Shown here: positions 1-12,321 of the stretch, in pieces
How positions within the stretch are numbered: the stretch's first letter is position 1
How the letters are laid out: each line of letters starts with the position of its first letter
DNA from: Nocardia nova NBRC 15556
Lineage (GTDB): Bacteria > Actinomycetota > Actinomycetes > Mycobacteriales > Mycobacteriaceae
Direction: 5' to 3'
NCBI RefSeq assembly: GCF_001613005.1
Contig: NZ_BDBN01000047.1
Coordinates: 1 to 64,000 of the forward strand
Length of the DNA: 64,000 bases
Notes under the pieces: model-generated
What the model saw: the letters and a program-made list of their open reading frames with translations, nothing else
Database searches by the model: none
Told to the model about the DNA's origin: nothing
Translations under genes and position numbers: made by a program

Positions 1-2956
<2,956 letters not shown>

Positions 2957-2996
2957 GATGCGTCCTTCCAGCACCTCACGCGCGTCGCCCGGTGCC

Positions 2997-3029
2997 TGTA
3001 CGTACAAGACACCAAGCGACCGTCGCTTG
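2997..3029 (-). promoter_or_regulatory. Paired palindromes in the rpoB leader
   Basis: Two inverted repeats lie side by side: a 10-bp palindrome TGTACGTACA (2997-3006), then CAAGCGAC-C-GTCGCTTG (3013-3029, 8-bp arms around one base). They end about 40 nt before the rpoB start and fall inside the predicted transcript. They could be a protein site or an RNA hairpin. No regulator is evident from the window. Confidence 0.4.
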
Positions 3030-3158
3030 TCTGCTACGAGTTCTGCTGGTTACAACCCGGACAAAACCCGAACAGCAAACAACGGAAGTAACACCTCAAC
3101 GGTGGAACTTTCGTGATGCGATCAAGGAATGGACAGGAGGCAGCCAGCGCAAAGTCCA

Positions 3159-3187
3159 AACCTACACCCACGAAGAAGGGGTGTCAA
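3159..3187 (-). promoter_or_regulatory. rpoB promoter
   Basis: On the minus strand there is a perfect -35 TTGACA (3187-3182), a 17-bp spacer and a -10 TAGGTT (3164-3159), matching the actinobacterial TAnnnT pattern. Transcription would begin near 3152 and give a leader of about 195 nt before the TTG start of rpoB. Confidence 0.65.
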
Positions 3188-3482
3188 AGTACCATCCGAA
3201 CCGAGTTCCGGATGTTCGGCGCGCCGGACCCGCTTCCGCTGGCTGCGTTCGAGTCTCCGGCGGCGCCTCGACCTGGGTACTCGACCCTGTCACAGCTGCC
3301 GCTGTTGTGAATAGCGTGACGGTTCGGACGTAAGTCGTCAAGTGGCGAGACCACCTCGATAACTGCGAGATCCCCTGTGGCGCTGGCGAATCACACCGTC
3401 ACGCGGGCGAATATCCGCCGCTGAGCTGGGAAGATTCCGCAGGTGACGGGCTCGAACATACTTCCGAATCCGTCTGGGCCAC

Positions 3483-4244
3483 TCAACGGTCGGCGATCTC
3501 GCTCGCCAGCCAGTGACCGTCCACCTTCTGCATGTGCAACACGATCGGACCCGAGGCGCTCTCCTGCGGAGCGCCGTTCTTGGTCGCGCTGACGGTCAGA
3601 TTCACCAGCAGTTCCGCCCGATCATCAGTGAGCAAAGTCACACCGATCGGATCGGGGGTGGCCTGCGCGGTCGACTGCGCCTGCTGGATCGCGGAGATCG
3701 TCGTATCGGCGAATTTGTCGAAATCGCCGCGCATCTTGCCGGTGACGACCTTGTGCACGGCGTCCTTGTAGCCGCCGACGGTCTTCACGTCGTAGGAATA
3801 GACCGTTTTGAGCGCGTTGTCGGCAGCTGCGGTCACTTCCTGGGTGGCCTTGGTGTCGACGAAGGCCTTGTTGCCGTCGTCCACCCCCGGCTTGAAGGCC
3901 GCGACCACGGCGAACGCCGTCAGCAGCAGGCTCGCCACGATCAGTCCCGCGGCCAGACCCCAGGTGGCCAATGCGGGCCGCGGCAACCGACCGGGGCGGG
4001 GCAACTTCCGGGGCCGGCGCGACGCCACCGGCGGGGCCGGGCGGGTGCCCGCGGCACCCGCGCGCACGGTCTTGGTGCGTGATTTGGCTTTGGCGGACTT
4101 ACCGGCGGGCTTGGCGGACTTCCCGCCGGATGCGGCGCGATCGGCCGCGCCACGACGCCGGATCGTGCGATCGGCGGCGTCGGACGAGCGATCGCCGGGT
4201 GTGAGCCGGGGGGAAACCTTGTTGATCGGCGGACGGGATGCCAT
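3483..4244 (-). CDS. Mce-associated membrane protein (second)
   Basis: 253-aa protein of the Mas type found at the end of mce operons. It has a long basic, Pro/Ala-rich cytoplasmic tail (about 1-90), one membrane segment (about 91-116) and an extracytoplasmic domain of about 135 residues rich in Val, Thr and Lys. In mycobacteria such proteins are thought to stabilise or assist the Mce transporter; the exact role is unclear. It lies 13 bp after the preceding Mas gene and is the last gene of the operon. Confidence 0.85.
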   Translation of the reverse strand: MASRPPINKVSPRLTPGDRSSDAADRTIRRRGAADRAASGGKSAKPAGKSAKAKSRTKTVRAGAAGTRPAPPVASRRPRKLPRPGRLPRPALATWGLAAGLIVASLLLTAFAVVAAFKPGVDDGNKAFVDTKATQEVTAAADNALKTVYSYDVKTVGGYKDAVHKVVTGKMRGDFDKFADTTISAIQQAQSTAQATPDPIGVTLLTDDRAELLVNLTVSATKNGAPQESASGPIVLHMQKVDGHWLASEIADR

Positions 4245-4257
4245 CGGTGTACCTCTC

Positions 4258-4989
4258 CTACGATCCCGGCTGGGGGGCGGGCGCCTGGGACGGATTCGCG
4301 GGCGCCGGCGTCGGCGCGGCGTTTCCGTTCGCGGGCGGCTGTGCCGCCCCGGCGGGACCGGGGGTGTCCAGCGACACCAGCTGGCCGAGCGAATTGGCCT
4401 GCTCGGCCTTCCAGGTGTCGCCGTCCTTCTTCATATCCAGCGTCCAGGTGGCCCGGAAGGACTGCACCGGAACGTTGGGCGCGGTCTGCGTGAGTTTCAG
4501 CACCACGATCGCCGAGGCCTTGTCGCGCTCACTGTCCAGCGAGCTCAGCGCCGCGCCCAGCACCTTGCTGTCGATCTTGGTCTTCGACTTCTCGGCGGCA
4601 TCCTTGATGCGGTCGTGGTTCTCGTTGAGCTGGGTCAGCATGTCGCCGGTCATCGAGGACCGCATGGTGGTGATCGACCCCTCGACATCGCTGGGATTCA
4701 TCGAGGTGAGGTTGATCGCCGCCTGCCGGGCCGCATCCAGCGCGGTATCGCGCGCATCGGCGCGCGGACCGTCGGTGAACCACATCGCGCGCACCCAGCC
4801 GGCGCCGAACCAGGCCGCCAGCACCAGGGCCGCCACCAGCCACACCGCCGCGACCGAGGTCACGACCGTGCGTAGCGTCGAGGAGCTGGGCCGGGCGGCG
4901 GCCGGCGACGGATCAGCTACCGCCTTTTCGGCATCGTCCGGCGGCTCCACCGCAGGTTGCGAGGAGGGGTTGGGCAGATCAGAACTCAC
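4258..4989 (-). CDS. Mce-associated membrane protein (first)
   Basis: 243-aa Mas-type protein with an acidic, Pro-rich N-terminus, a membrane segment at about 38-66, an extracytoplasmic domain (about 67-215) and a Pro/Ala-rich tail ending PAPQPGS. It shares its plan with the next gene, so the two look like an old duplication, as is usual in mce operons. It starts 49 bp after mceF. It probably accompanies the Mce complex in the cell envelope. Confidence 0.85.
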   Translation of the reverse strand: MSSDLPNPSSQPAVEPPDDAEKAVADPSPAAARPSSSTLRTVVTSVAAVWLVAALVLAAWFGAGWVRAMWFTDGPRADARDTALDAARQAAINLTSMNPSDVEGSITTMRSSMTGDMLTQLNENHDRIKDAAEKSKTKIDSKVLGAALSSLDSERDKASAIVVLKLTQTAPNVPVQSFRATWTLDMKKDGDTWKAEQANSLGQLVSLDTPGPAGAAQPPANGNAAPTPAPANPSQAPAPQPGS

Positions 4990-5038
4990 AGCGACACCCT
5001 AGCGTCGTCGGTTTTCCGGACTTGCCTCCGTGCCCGCC

Positions 5039-6280
5039 TCACCGCTTCGGAGTCACTCCGATGAGAGTGGCCAGCTGGATGGCGACGGGGCTCAGGTTGA
5101 GCTTGTCCGGATCGGTCTTGGGCTTGGAATCCCACGGCTGCGGGACATTCGGATCGGCGTACTGCGCACGCGCGCCGCCGCGGACGTCGGTCGGACTTCC
5201 GAACGGCACCGTGCATTTCGCGTCCGTGTTGAACGGGAAATCGTCACGGGTGTCGTCAAAATTGGGGTTCTGCGCCTTCATCTGGTCGAGAATGCGCTGA
5301 GTTCCCTCGTACCCGACGGTACAGGCCGGTGGGTTGTTGGTTTCCAGCACCAGGCCGAAGTGGGTCGTACCGTCGCCGGGCGCGGTCGCCGAACCACCGA
5401 CCGACAGCAGCGGCAGCATCTGCAGCAGCGGCTTCAGCGTGTAGGTCTGCGGCGACACCGCCTGCAGCAGCAGCCGCAGATTCGACAGATCCGTGGTCAG
5501 CGGCTGCGCGCTCTGATCGAGCAGCTTGCCGATCTGGTCGCCGGCGTCGGCGCCCGTGCCGATCAACCGCCGGATATCGGGATCGTTGGCCCGCAGCTGC
5601 ACCGCGAGCCGATCCAGGCCGTCGCTGAAGGTCCGGATCGCCGGAGACTGATCGGCTTGCGTGCCGAGTACGGTCTGAGCGTCCCGGATCAACTGCACGG
5701 TCTGCGGCAGCGCCCCGATTCCCGTCTGGGAGAACTTGTTCAGCGAATCGACGAGGATGCGCAGGTTGTCGCCCTGTCCGTCGAAGGCCTTACCGAGTTC
5801 GGTGACGGTCGTGCTCAACGCCGTCAGATCCGTCGTGCTCGAGAAGTGGTTGACGCTGGCGAGCAGATCCTCGACCGGAATCGGGGTCTCGGCCCCGTCG
5901 ATGACCGAACCGTCGCGCAGGTAGGGACCCTTCGCCGTATCCGGCACCAGATCCATGTACTGCTCACCGATCGCCGAGCGGTTGGCGATCACGGCCTTGG
6001 CGCCGGCCGGGACCTTCGGCTTCCCGGAATCCAGCTCCAGATAGATCATCACGCCGTCGGGGGTGACATCGAGCGAGTCCACCCGCCCGACCGGCACACC
6101 GCGATAGGTCACCTCGGCGCCCTTGGACAGGTTGGCGGTGGTCTTCGCCTTCACCTTCACCTGGTACTGGCCGAAGCCGAGCATGTGGTCGAGGTGGATG
6201 TACTTCGCGCCGACGAACACCACGCCGAGCACGGCGATCACCGCGAAGGCGACCAGCTGGTAGCGCACCAATCTACTCAT
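5039..6280 (-). CDS. mceF: MCE family protein MceF
   Basis: 413 aa. It has an N-terminal membrane anchor (about 6-26), an MlaD/MCE domain (about 36-112, with the GVPVGRVDSLDV core and a GEQYMDL strand) and a long helical region that in known Mce complexes forms a needle for lipid passage. It is the sixth MCE subunit in order. It overlaps mceE by 4 bp, so translation is probably coupled. Function is inferred from family and position; the lipid cargo of this locus cannot be read from sequence. Confidence 0.92.
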   Translation of the reverse strand: MSRLVRYQLVAFAVIAVLGVVFVGAKYIHLDHMLGFGQYQVKVKAKTTANLSKGAEVTYRGVPVGRVDSLDVTPDGVMIYLELDSGKPKVPAGAKAVIANRSAIGEQYMDLVPDTAKGPYLRDGSVIDGAETPIPVEDLLASVNHFSSTTDLTALSTTVTELGKAFDGQGDNLRILVDSLNKFSQTGIGALPQTVQLIRDAQTVLGTQADQSPAIRTFSDGLDRLAVQLRANDPDIRRLIGTGADAGDQIGKLLDQSAQPLTTDLSNLRLLLQAVSPQTYTLKPLLQMLPLLSVGGSATAPGDGTTHFGLVLETNNPPACTVGYEGTQRILDQMKAQNPNFDDTRDDFPFNTDAKCTVPFGSPTDVRGGARAQYADPNVPQPWDSKPKTDPDKLNLSPVAIQLATLIGVTPKR

Positions 6281-7515
6281 CGTGGCTTCACTCCCAACTG
6301 ATCCAGAATCGACCCGATCGGGTCACCCGGCTTGGCCGGGGCCGGCGCCACCACGGTCGGCGGCAGCGGCACCAGCGATACCGTCGGCCAGCCCGGCCGC
6401 GGGCCGTTGCCGTTGTAATACGGATTGGTCGGATCCACCGGCACCGGCGGCCCGTACTTCGGCGGGATGTACACCGGATCCGGTTTGCCCACACCGAGAT
6501 TCGACATCAGGACGCCGATCTGCGTGTCCACCGACAGCCAGGTGTTCACCGAACCACCGAAGGTCGATTTGATCGCCTCGTCCGGGAACGGGTAAGTCGG
6601 AATGAGGGGGAAGGCGGTCACCAGATCCGGCGCCGAACGGCCCAGCTCCTGCAGCGTCGGCCGCAGCGACTGCAGATCGCGGATCAGGTTGTCCTTGGAC
6701 CGGTCCAGCACGTCGACGCCCGCCTGACCGACCCGGTCGAGCTGCTTCAGCAAGCCGATCAGCTGCGGCCGCTGCTCGTCGAGAATCTTGATACCGGCCG
6801 GCAGCTCGTCGAGGATCTTGCCGATCTGATCGGACTGCTGCCCCACCCGGCTGGACAACGTGCCCAGGCTGTCGAGCGCGTGCTGGATATCGGCAACCTG
6901 CTGGTTGAGGCCGTCGATGAGGGTGTCGGCCTGATCCAGCAGCGACCGCACCCGGTTCTCCCGGCCGGCCAGCGCCTTGTTCAGTTCCACCACGATGGGC
7001 TGCAGCTGCGCCACGCCACCACCGTTGAGCAGCAGCGACAGCGCACCGAGAACCTGTTCGATCTCGACCGCGTGCCGGGTCCGGTCGACGGGGATGACCG
7101 CGCCGTCCTTCAACCGATCGGGCGAGGCCTCGTCCTTCGGCGCGGACAACTCGACGAATTTCTCACCGAGCAGATTGGACTGCCGCACCTCGGCGTGCGC
7201 GTTGGCGGGCAGCTTCACCGACGAGTTGACCACCGTGTGCACGCTGGCGGTCCAGCCGTCCGGGGCGACGTCGATGGACTCCACCCGCCCCACCGGCACA
7301 CCCTCGACCTTGACCGCCGACTGCGGCACCAGATCCAGCACGTCGTCGAAGCGCACGTCGATATGCATCGGGTGGTCACCCACATCGGCGCCGCCGGGCA
7401 GCGGCACGCTGTAGATACCGTCCGACGAGCACGAACCCACCAGCACCGCGGTCACGCCGACCACCGCGACGGCACCCAGTCCGCGGGCCGTCCTGCGGAA
7501 TGCGAAGGGCGTCAT
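6277..7515 (-). CDS. mceE: MCE family lipoprotein MceE
   Basis: 412 aa. This is the only MCE subunit here with a lipobox (VGSC, Cys29) after a basic N-region and hydrophobic core, as expected for MceE/LprK. An MCE domain follows (about 50-125), then a helical tail and a Pro-rich C-terminus. Lipid anchoring at Cys29 places it on the outer face of the membrane. It overlaps both neighbours by 4 bp. Confidence 0.93.
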   Translation of the reverse strand: MTPFAFRRTARGLGAVAVVGVTAVLVGSCSSDGIYSVPLPGGADVGDHPMHIDVRFDDVLDLVPQSAVKVEGVPVGRVESIDVAPDGWTASVHTVVNSSVKLPANAHAEVRQSNLLGEKFVELSAPKDEASPDRLKDGAVIPVDRTRHAVEIEQVLGALSLLLNGGGVAQLQPIVVELNKALAGRENRVRSLLDQADTLIDGLNQQVADIQHALDSLGTLSSRVGQQSDQIGKILDELPAGIKILDEQRPQLIGLLKQLDRVGQAGVDVLDRSKDNLIRDLQSLRPTLQELGRSAPDLVTAFPLIPTYPFPDEAIKSTFGGSVNTWLSVDTQIGVLMSNLGVGKPDPVYIPPKYGPPVPVDPTNPYYNGNGPRPGWPTVSLVPLPPTVVAPAPAKPGDPIGSILDQLGVKPR

Positions 7516-8798
7516 CGCTGGCCACCTTCCTGCTGCGACGGCGGCTGCCGGTCCGACGGGGTGCCCGGCACGCTGCCGGGAGCCGGGGTCTTCTGGATGT
7601 TCTCACCGCTGAGGATGCCGAACGGCAACACCAGCGACGGCGTCTGCACACCGTCCTTGATCTGATCGGTGATCACCTTGCACTGATCCAGAATCGGGCG
7701 CATCTGCCGGCTGATCGCATCGAATTTCGGGTCGCCCGGCCGCAATTGGCCGAGGTCGAGCATCTTGCAGACGGCGCCGAACGGGTTCTGCAGATCGGTG
7801 AAGTTGGCACGCATGTCCAGCGTGCCGGATTCACCGTTGTGAATGTTGATCAGGTTGCTCAGCGCCAGCGGCAGCACCGGCAGCGCGTTCGCCACATCCT
7901 GGCGCTGGTCGGCCAGCGTCTGGGTCAGCTTGGTCAGCGCGTCGGCGTTGTCGGCCACCAGATCCCGGTTGTTGTCGATGAACCGGGCGACATCGCCGAG
8001 GGCGATCGACAGCAGATTCAGTGCCTGCCCGAGGTTTTCCCGCTCACCGGAGAGGAATCCGGCCAGATCCGCCAGCTGCGTGTTGAATTCGCGCACCTGC
8101 TGGTCGTTGACCGCCAGGGTGTGCACGAAGACCTGCAGATTCTTGATCGTGTCGAAGATGTCACCACGGGCATCGGACAGATACCGGGCGGCGTGCGAGA
8201 GCTGGGTCAGGCTGTTGGCCAGCGCGTCGCCGTTTCCGGTCAGATTCGCCGCACCGGTGCGGACCAGCTCGTTCACCGCGCCGTCCTTGTTGGCGCCGTT
8301 GGGCCCCAACGCATCCGACAGTTCCTGGATGCTCTTGTACAGCCGGTCGACCTCGACCGGGGTCGCCGTGCGGTCGCGCGGGATGGTGGCGTTGCGCGGC
8401 ATCTTCGGCCCGCCCTTGTAGACGGGCGTGAGCTGGATGTAGCGGTCCGACACCACCGACGGCGTGATCTGAGCGGCCTTGGCGTCGGCCGGAATGTCGT
8501 ATTTCCGGTCGACGTGCATGGTGACCTTCACCTGATCGCCCTGCGGCGTCACCGAATCGACCTTGCCCACCGGGACACCGAGGATGCGCACCTCGGAGCC
8601 CTCGTAGATGCCGATCGACTTGTCGAAGTAGGCGGTGATCTTGGTGGTGTTGTAACTGCTGAACACCCACCACAGCACACCGGCGAGGACCACCACGGCG
8701 ACCGTGCCGAGGGCGAGAGCGATCTTGGTGCCGCGGCCGGATTCCCGGATCGCGGTCAGCGGATCCCGGCGCGATCCCTTACCGAGAGCAGCCTGCAT
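7512..8798 (-). CDS. mceD: MCE family protein MceD
   Basis: 428 aa with a membrane segment at about 26-48, an MCE domain (about 55-130, with GVPVGKVDSVTP), a helical region to about 380 and a low-complexity Pro/Gln/Gly tail ending QQEGGQR. It is the fourth MCE subunit. Its start codon shares a base with the mceC stop and its end overlaps mceE by 4 bp. Confidence 0.92.
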   Translation of the reverse strand: MQAALGKGSRRDPLTAIRESGRGTKIALALGTVAVVVLAGVLWWVFSSYNTTKITAYFDKSIGIYEGSEVRILGVPVGKVDSVTPQGDQVKVTMHVDRKYDIPADAKAAQITPSVVSDRYIQLTPVYKGGPKMPRNATIPRDRTATPVEVDRLYKSIQELSDALGPNGANKDGAVNELVRTGAANLTGNGDALANSLTQLSHAARYLSDARGDIFDTIKNLQVFVHTLAVNDQQVREFNTQLADLAGFLSGERENLGQALNLLSIALGDVARFIDNNRDLVADNADALTKLTQTLADQRQDVANALPVLPLALSNLINIHNGESGTLDMRANFTDLQNPFGAVCKMLDLGQLRPGDPKFDAISRQMRPILDQCKVITDQIKDGVQTPSLVLPFGILSGENIQKTPAPGSVPGTPSDRQPPSQQEGGQR

Positions 8799-9808
8799 CA
8801 GTTGCCTCCCAGAGTGCGGATCGGCGGGCGGTTACCCGGAATCTCCGGCAGCGCCGGCGGGATCAGGTTGACGATCACCGCGTCGAACCAGCGCCCGTTA
8901 CCCAGCACGTTGGCGTACAGGCCGTAGAACGGCGCCGCCAGCTTCAGCGTCTTGGAGATGTTCTGCTGATTGTCGTTGAGCATGTCGATGGACTTCTTCA
9001 GATTGGTCAGCGCCGGACCGATCTGCTGCTCGTTGTCGTGCACCAGCGCACTCAATTCGGCGGCAACGGTTTTCGCTCCGTTGAGCAGCTGCGAGATGGC
9101 CTGCTGGCGGACGTTCAACTCGGCCAGCAGCTGACCGCCGTTGGCCAGCAACCGCTCGAACTGCTCGTTGCGATCGGCGAGCACCTTGGTGGTCTTGTTG
9201 GTCGCGTTGAACAGGTGCTTGAGCTCTTCGTCGCGCTTGGCCAGCGTCTCCGACAACCGGGCGACGCCGTCGATCGAGCCGCGGATCTCCGGCGGGGTGC
9301 CGGAGAACGCATCCGAGAGCACCCGGAAGCTGGTGGCCAGCTGCGCGGTGTCGGTCTTCTCGATACTCGACGCGGCGTCGCTGAAGGCTTCGACCACATC
9401 GTACGGAGAAACCGTGCGCGACAACGGGATTCGCTTGTCCGGATCGGCCGGGTGGGAACCCTTGGGATCCAGCGCCAGATACTTCTGCCCGAGCAGGGTC
9501 TTGATCTGGATGGACGCGGTGGTGGCATCGCCGATCCACGCGTCCTTGGTCCGGAAGTCGACCAGCACGCGGTCGCCGTCCAGGCGCACATCGGACACAT
9601 CGCCGACCTTCACGCCCGCGATGCGAACCTCGTTACCCTTTTTCAGGCCCGCCGCCTCGGAGAATTCCGCGGTGTAGCTGGTGCTCGCGCCGATGATCGG
9701 CAGCTTGTCCAAGAAGAACGCCGACAGCGCGACCAGCAGCACCATGAACAGGCCGAGCCCGCCCATGAACGCCGGGCTGCGCCTGCCGAAGAGAACCCGG
9801 TCTTCCAT
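8798..9808 (-). CDS. mceC: MCE family protein MceC
   Basis: 336 aa from the ATG at 9808, which shares one base with the mceB stop codon. A longer frame to 9961 would run back over mceB and is unlikely. It has a membrane segment at about 13-36, an MCE domain (about 42-115, with GVKVGDVSDV and LGQKYLAL) and a helical tail. The C-terminus is short compared with MceA, D and E. Confidence 0.92.
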   Translation of the reverse strand: MEDRVLFGRRSPAFMGGLGLFMVLLVALSAFFLDKLPIIGASTSYTAEFSEAAGLKKGNEVRIAGVKVGDVSDVRLDGDRVLVDFRTKDAWIGDATTASIQIKTLLGQKYLALDPKGSHPADPDKRIPLSRTVSPYDVVEAFSDAASSIEKTDTAQLATSFRVLSDAFSGTPPEIRGSIDGVARLSETLAKRDEELKHLFNATNKTTKVLADRNEQFERLLANGGQLLAELNVRQQAISQLLNGAKTVAAELSALVHDNEQQIGPALTNLKKSIDMLNDNQQNISKTLKLAAPFYGLYANVLGNGRWFDAVIVNLIPPALPEIPGNRPPIRTLGGN

Positions 9809-10887
9809 CAGCGGCCACCCTTCCCGTGACAGCGCGGCGCCGGGTTGGTGTAGACCGGCTGATTCACTGTCGGCATCTGGGCCGGCAGGTTCAATTGCGG
9901 CGCATCCTGTACCCCGGGGCCGGCGACGATATCGATACCGCAGAGATAGAACTGGAACCACGAGCCGTAGCTGGCCGCCCGGCCCAGTTTCTCCATCTTG
10001 ATCGGCAGATTCTCCAGTGCCTGGTTCACCTCGCCGGAGCGATCGTTCAGCGTCCCGGTCAACTGGTTCAGACCGGCGATCGAACCCTGCAGGGTCGGCC
10101 GGGTGGGAACCAGCAGATCGGCGGTCGCCGAGGCGAGATTGCCCAGCGACTGCACCGCCGAGCCGATCGTGCCGCGTTCGGCATTGAGCCCGCTGACCAG
10201 CGCCTCGGTATTGACGATCAGATCGTTGAGCTGTCCGTCGCGGGCGTTGACCGCATCCAGCACCTGGTTGAGGTTCTTGACGATCTCGCCGATCACGGCG
10301 TCCTTGTCGGCGATCTTGTTCGTCAGGCTCGCGGTGTTGCGCACCAGATCGGTGATCGTGCCCGATTCACCCTGGAAGACCTGGATGATCTCGTAGGACA
10401 GCTTGTTCACGTCCTCGGCCGACAGCGTCTGGAACAGCGGCCGGAAACCGTTGAACAGGGTGGTGAGATTCAGCGCGGGCTTGGTCCGCTCCAGCGGAAT
10501 CGTGGCGCCCTCGGTGATCTTGCGGCCCTGCTGGCCGGCGCCCTGCTCCAGCGCGATGTACCGCTGTCCCACGAGGTTGCGGTAGCGGATGGTCGCGGTG
10601 GTGGAGGCGGGCAGCCAATCCCGGTCGGTGAGCTGGAAATGCACCTCGGCCAGGCTGCGGTCGACGACCGACACCTTGGTCACCTTGCCGACCCGTACAC
10701 CGGCGATGCGCACCTCGTCGCCCTTGTTCAGCGACGTCACATCACTGAACCGCGCCTTGAACTCGGTGCCGCCGCCGGAATAGTTGGCGATGGTGAGCGC
10801 CAGGAACGCGGTCGCGAGCACTGTCACGAGCACGAAGATGCCCAGTTTGGTCAGGGGTCCGCCCAGACCACGCAACTTTGCCTTCAT
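9808..10887 (-). CDS. mceB: MCE family protein MceB
   Basis: 359 aa with an anchor at about 14-33, an MCE domain (about 40-115, with GVRVGKVTKV and VGQRYIAL) and a helical domain. A Cys in LCGIDIV near the C-terminus is typical of MceB. It overlaps mceA by 4 bp. It is the second substrate-binding subunit of the predicted lipid importer. Confidence 0.92.
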   Translation of the reverse strand: MKAKLRGLGGPLTKLGIFVLVTVLATAFLALTIANYSGGGTEFKARFSDVTSLNKGDEVRIAGVRVGKVTKVSVVDRSLAEVHFQLTDRDWLPASTTATIRYRNLVGQRYIALEQGAGQQGRKITEGATIPLERTKPALNLTTLFNGFRPLFQTLSAEDVNKLSYEIIQVFQGESGTITDLVRNTASLTNKIADKDAVIGEIVKNLNQVLDAVNARDGQLNDLIVNTEALVSGLNAERGTIGSAVQSLGNLASATADLLVPTRPTLQGSIAGLNQLTGTLNDRSGEVNQALENLPIKMEKLGRAASYGSWFQFYLCGIDIVAGPGVQDAPQLNLPAQMPTVNQPVYTNPAPRCHGKGGR

Positions 10888-12239
10888 CGCACACTCACCT
10901 CACTTCCACGCATCGCGGGGGCGCCGATCCGGCTCACCCAGCCGGGCACCTGATCGGGCGAAACCCCGTTCGCCGCACCGTAGATCGCACCCAGAGTGTG
11001 CTGTTCGGCGGGCGAACCCATACTCGTCGCGCTCTGCGCGCCGTAGACCGAGAACTGTGCCGGGGGCAGCTGACCGATGTTCTGGTCGCCCGGATTGCGG
11101 GTCGGCGGCTGGTAAGAGCCGTCGTTGGCCGATCCGGTCGGGTACTGACCGGGGTCCACGCCCAGCGGATATTCGGGGAAACATGCCGGCGGCCGATTCG
11201 TGTCCAGCCAGCGCGGCTCGTCCTGATTCGGCAGATAACGACCACGCGGGTTGGTGATCTCGATCGTCACGCGCGAGCCCGGGGTATCGGTGCCCTTGCC
11301 GAAGATGTTGTCGATGCGCGGCTTCAGCTGCGCGAAGTTCTTCATCGTGCAGGCGTATTCCGGCGAGTACGTCGCCAGCAGTTCCAGCGCGCCCCGCGAA
11401 TCGGCCGCGATGTCGATGATGTTGTCGTGGTTGGCCGTCAGGAAGTCGGCGGTCTTCGACGACGTCGGGGTCAGGACCGAGTACAGCGTGTCCAACTGCG
11501 AACGCTTCTGCACGATGGTGGCATTCAGCGTGCGCAGATTGTCGAAGGCATCCACCAGCTGCGGCAACGCGTCCGAATAGGTGTCGGCGACCGTCGCGAA
11601 GGTGTGGATGTCGTCCTGCAGCTGCGGCATCACGCCGTTGATATCGCGGAAGATGTCGTCCAGCCGATCGATGGTGTGGCCCAGTTCCTCACCCTGACCG
11701 CCCAGCGCCTGCGAGAGCGCGCCCAGCGTCGAGGCCAGATACTGCGGCGGAATCGCCTGCAGCAGCGGCATGATCGAATCCAGCAGCTGGCTCACCTCGA
11801 CCGCGTTGCCGCTGGCGTCCTGGTACAGCGTCATCCCCGCCTGCAGATGCTTCGGGCTGGGCTGCTCGGGCCAGACCAGGTCGACATAACGCTCACCGAA
11901 CAGGGTCTTCGGCAGCAGCCGGGCCGTCACATTGGACGGGATCTTCGAGGCCTTGTCCGGATCGATCGCCAGGTGCAGCGTCACCTTGCCGTTCGCGGAT
12001 TCACTGGACCGCACCTCGCCGACATTGACCCCGCGGACTTTCACATCCGCGTTGCGGGTCAATGCGTTTCCGACGGTATCGGTGATCAGATCCACCTTGA
12101 CGACCTTGACCCACACCTTGTTGTAGGACGCGATCGTCGTACCGAGAAACAGCGCCATCACCACGAAGAACACGATGCCCAGCGTGCGGATGCGGAGTTT
12201 CTCGGTAGAGCGCCAGAATTGCACACTGCGCGCGCTCAT
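10884..12239 (-). CDS. mceA: MCE family protein MceA
   Basis: 451 aa. It has a membrane segment at about 20-42, an MCE domain (about 48-122, with GVNVGEVRSS and FGERYVDL), a cholesterol_uptake-type region (about 130-330) and a Pro/Gln-rich C-terminal extension. It is the first MCE subunit, lying 82 bp after the second permease gene; this is the only sizeable gap inside the operon. The start gives a basic N-terminus before the anchor. Confidence 0.93.
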   Translation of the reverse strand: MSARSVQFWRSTEKLRIRTLGIVFFVVMALFLGTTIASYNKVWVKVVKVDLITDTVGNALTRNADVKVRGVNVGEVRSSESANGKVTLHLAIDPDKASKIPSNVTARLLPKTLFGERYVDLVWPEQPSPKHLQAGMTLYQDASGNAVEVSQLLDSIMPLLQAIPPQYLASTLGALSQALGGQGEELGHTIDRLDDIFRDINGVMPQLQDDIHTFATVADTYSDALPQLVDAFDNLRTLNATIVQKRSQLDTLYSVLTPTSSKTADFLTANHDNIIDIAADSRGALELLATYSPEYACTMKNFAQLKPRIDNIFGKGTDTPGSRVTIEITNPRGRYLPNQDEPRWLDTNRPPACFPEYPLGVDPGQYPTGSANDGSYQPPTRNPGDQNIGQLPPAQFSVYGAQSATSMGSPAEQHTLGAIYGAANGVSPDQVPGWVSRIGAPAMRGSEVSVR

Positions 12240-12321
12240 GCTCCCACCTTTCGGGACCGTTCTGCGTGGTTACGCACGCTGCCGCCTCCGAACCCGTCGG
12301 TCGCGCCGCGGCCCTGTCCGC

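Larger units (their letters stand above)
2957..3482. other. Long rpoB upstream region without a gene
   Basis: This 526-bp region lies between the last mce-associated gene and rpoB, both read leftwards. It holds a good promoter (3159-3187) and two adjacent palindromes in the leader (2997-3029). The open frames that cross it lack ribosome-binding sites and recognisable sequence. I see no terminator, so some read-through from the mce operon is possible. Confidence 0.7.

Noticed and set aside
2992-3333. Three overlapping short frames upstream of rpoB
   Set aside because: No ribosome-binding sites or recognisable sequence; they lie on the rpoB promoter and leader.
3301-3350. TTGACG and TATTCA as a second rpoB promoter
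   Set aside because: The spacer is 22 bp, too long for a standard promoter; the element at 3159-3187 fits far better.
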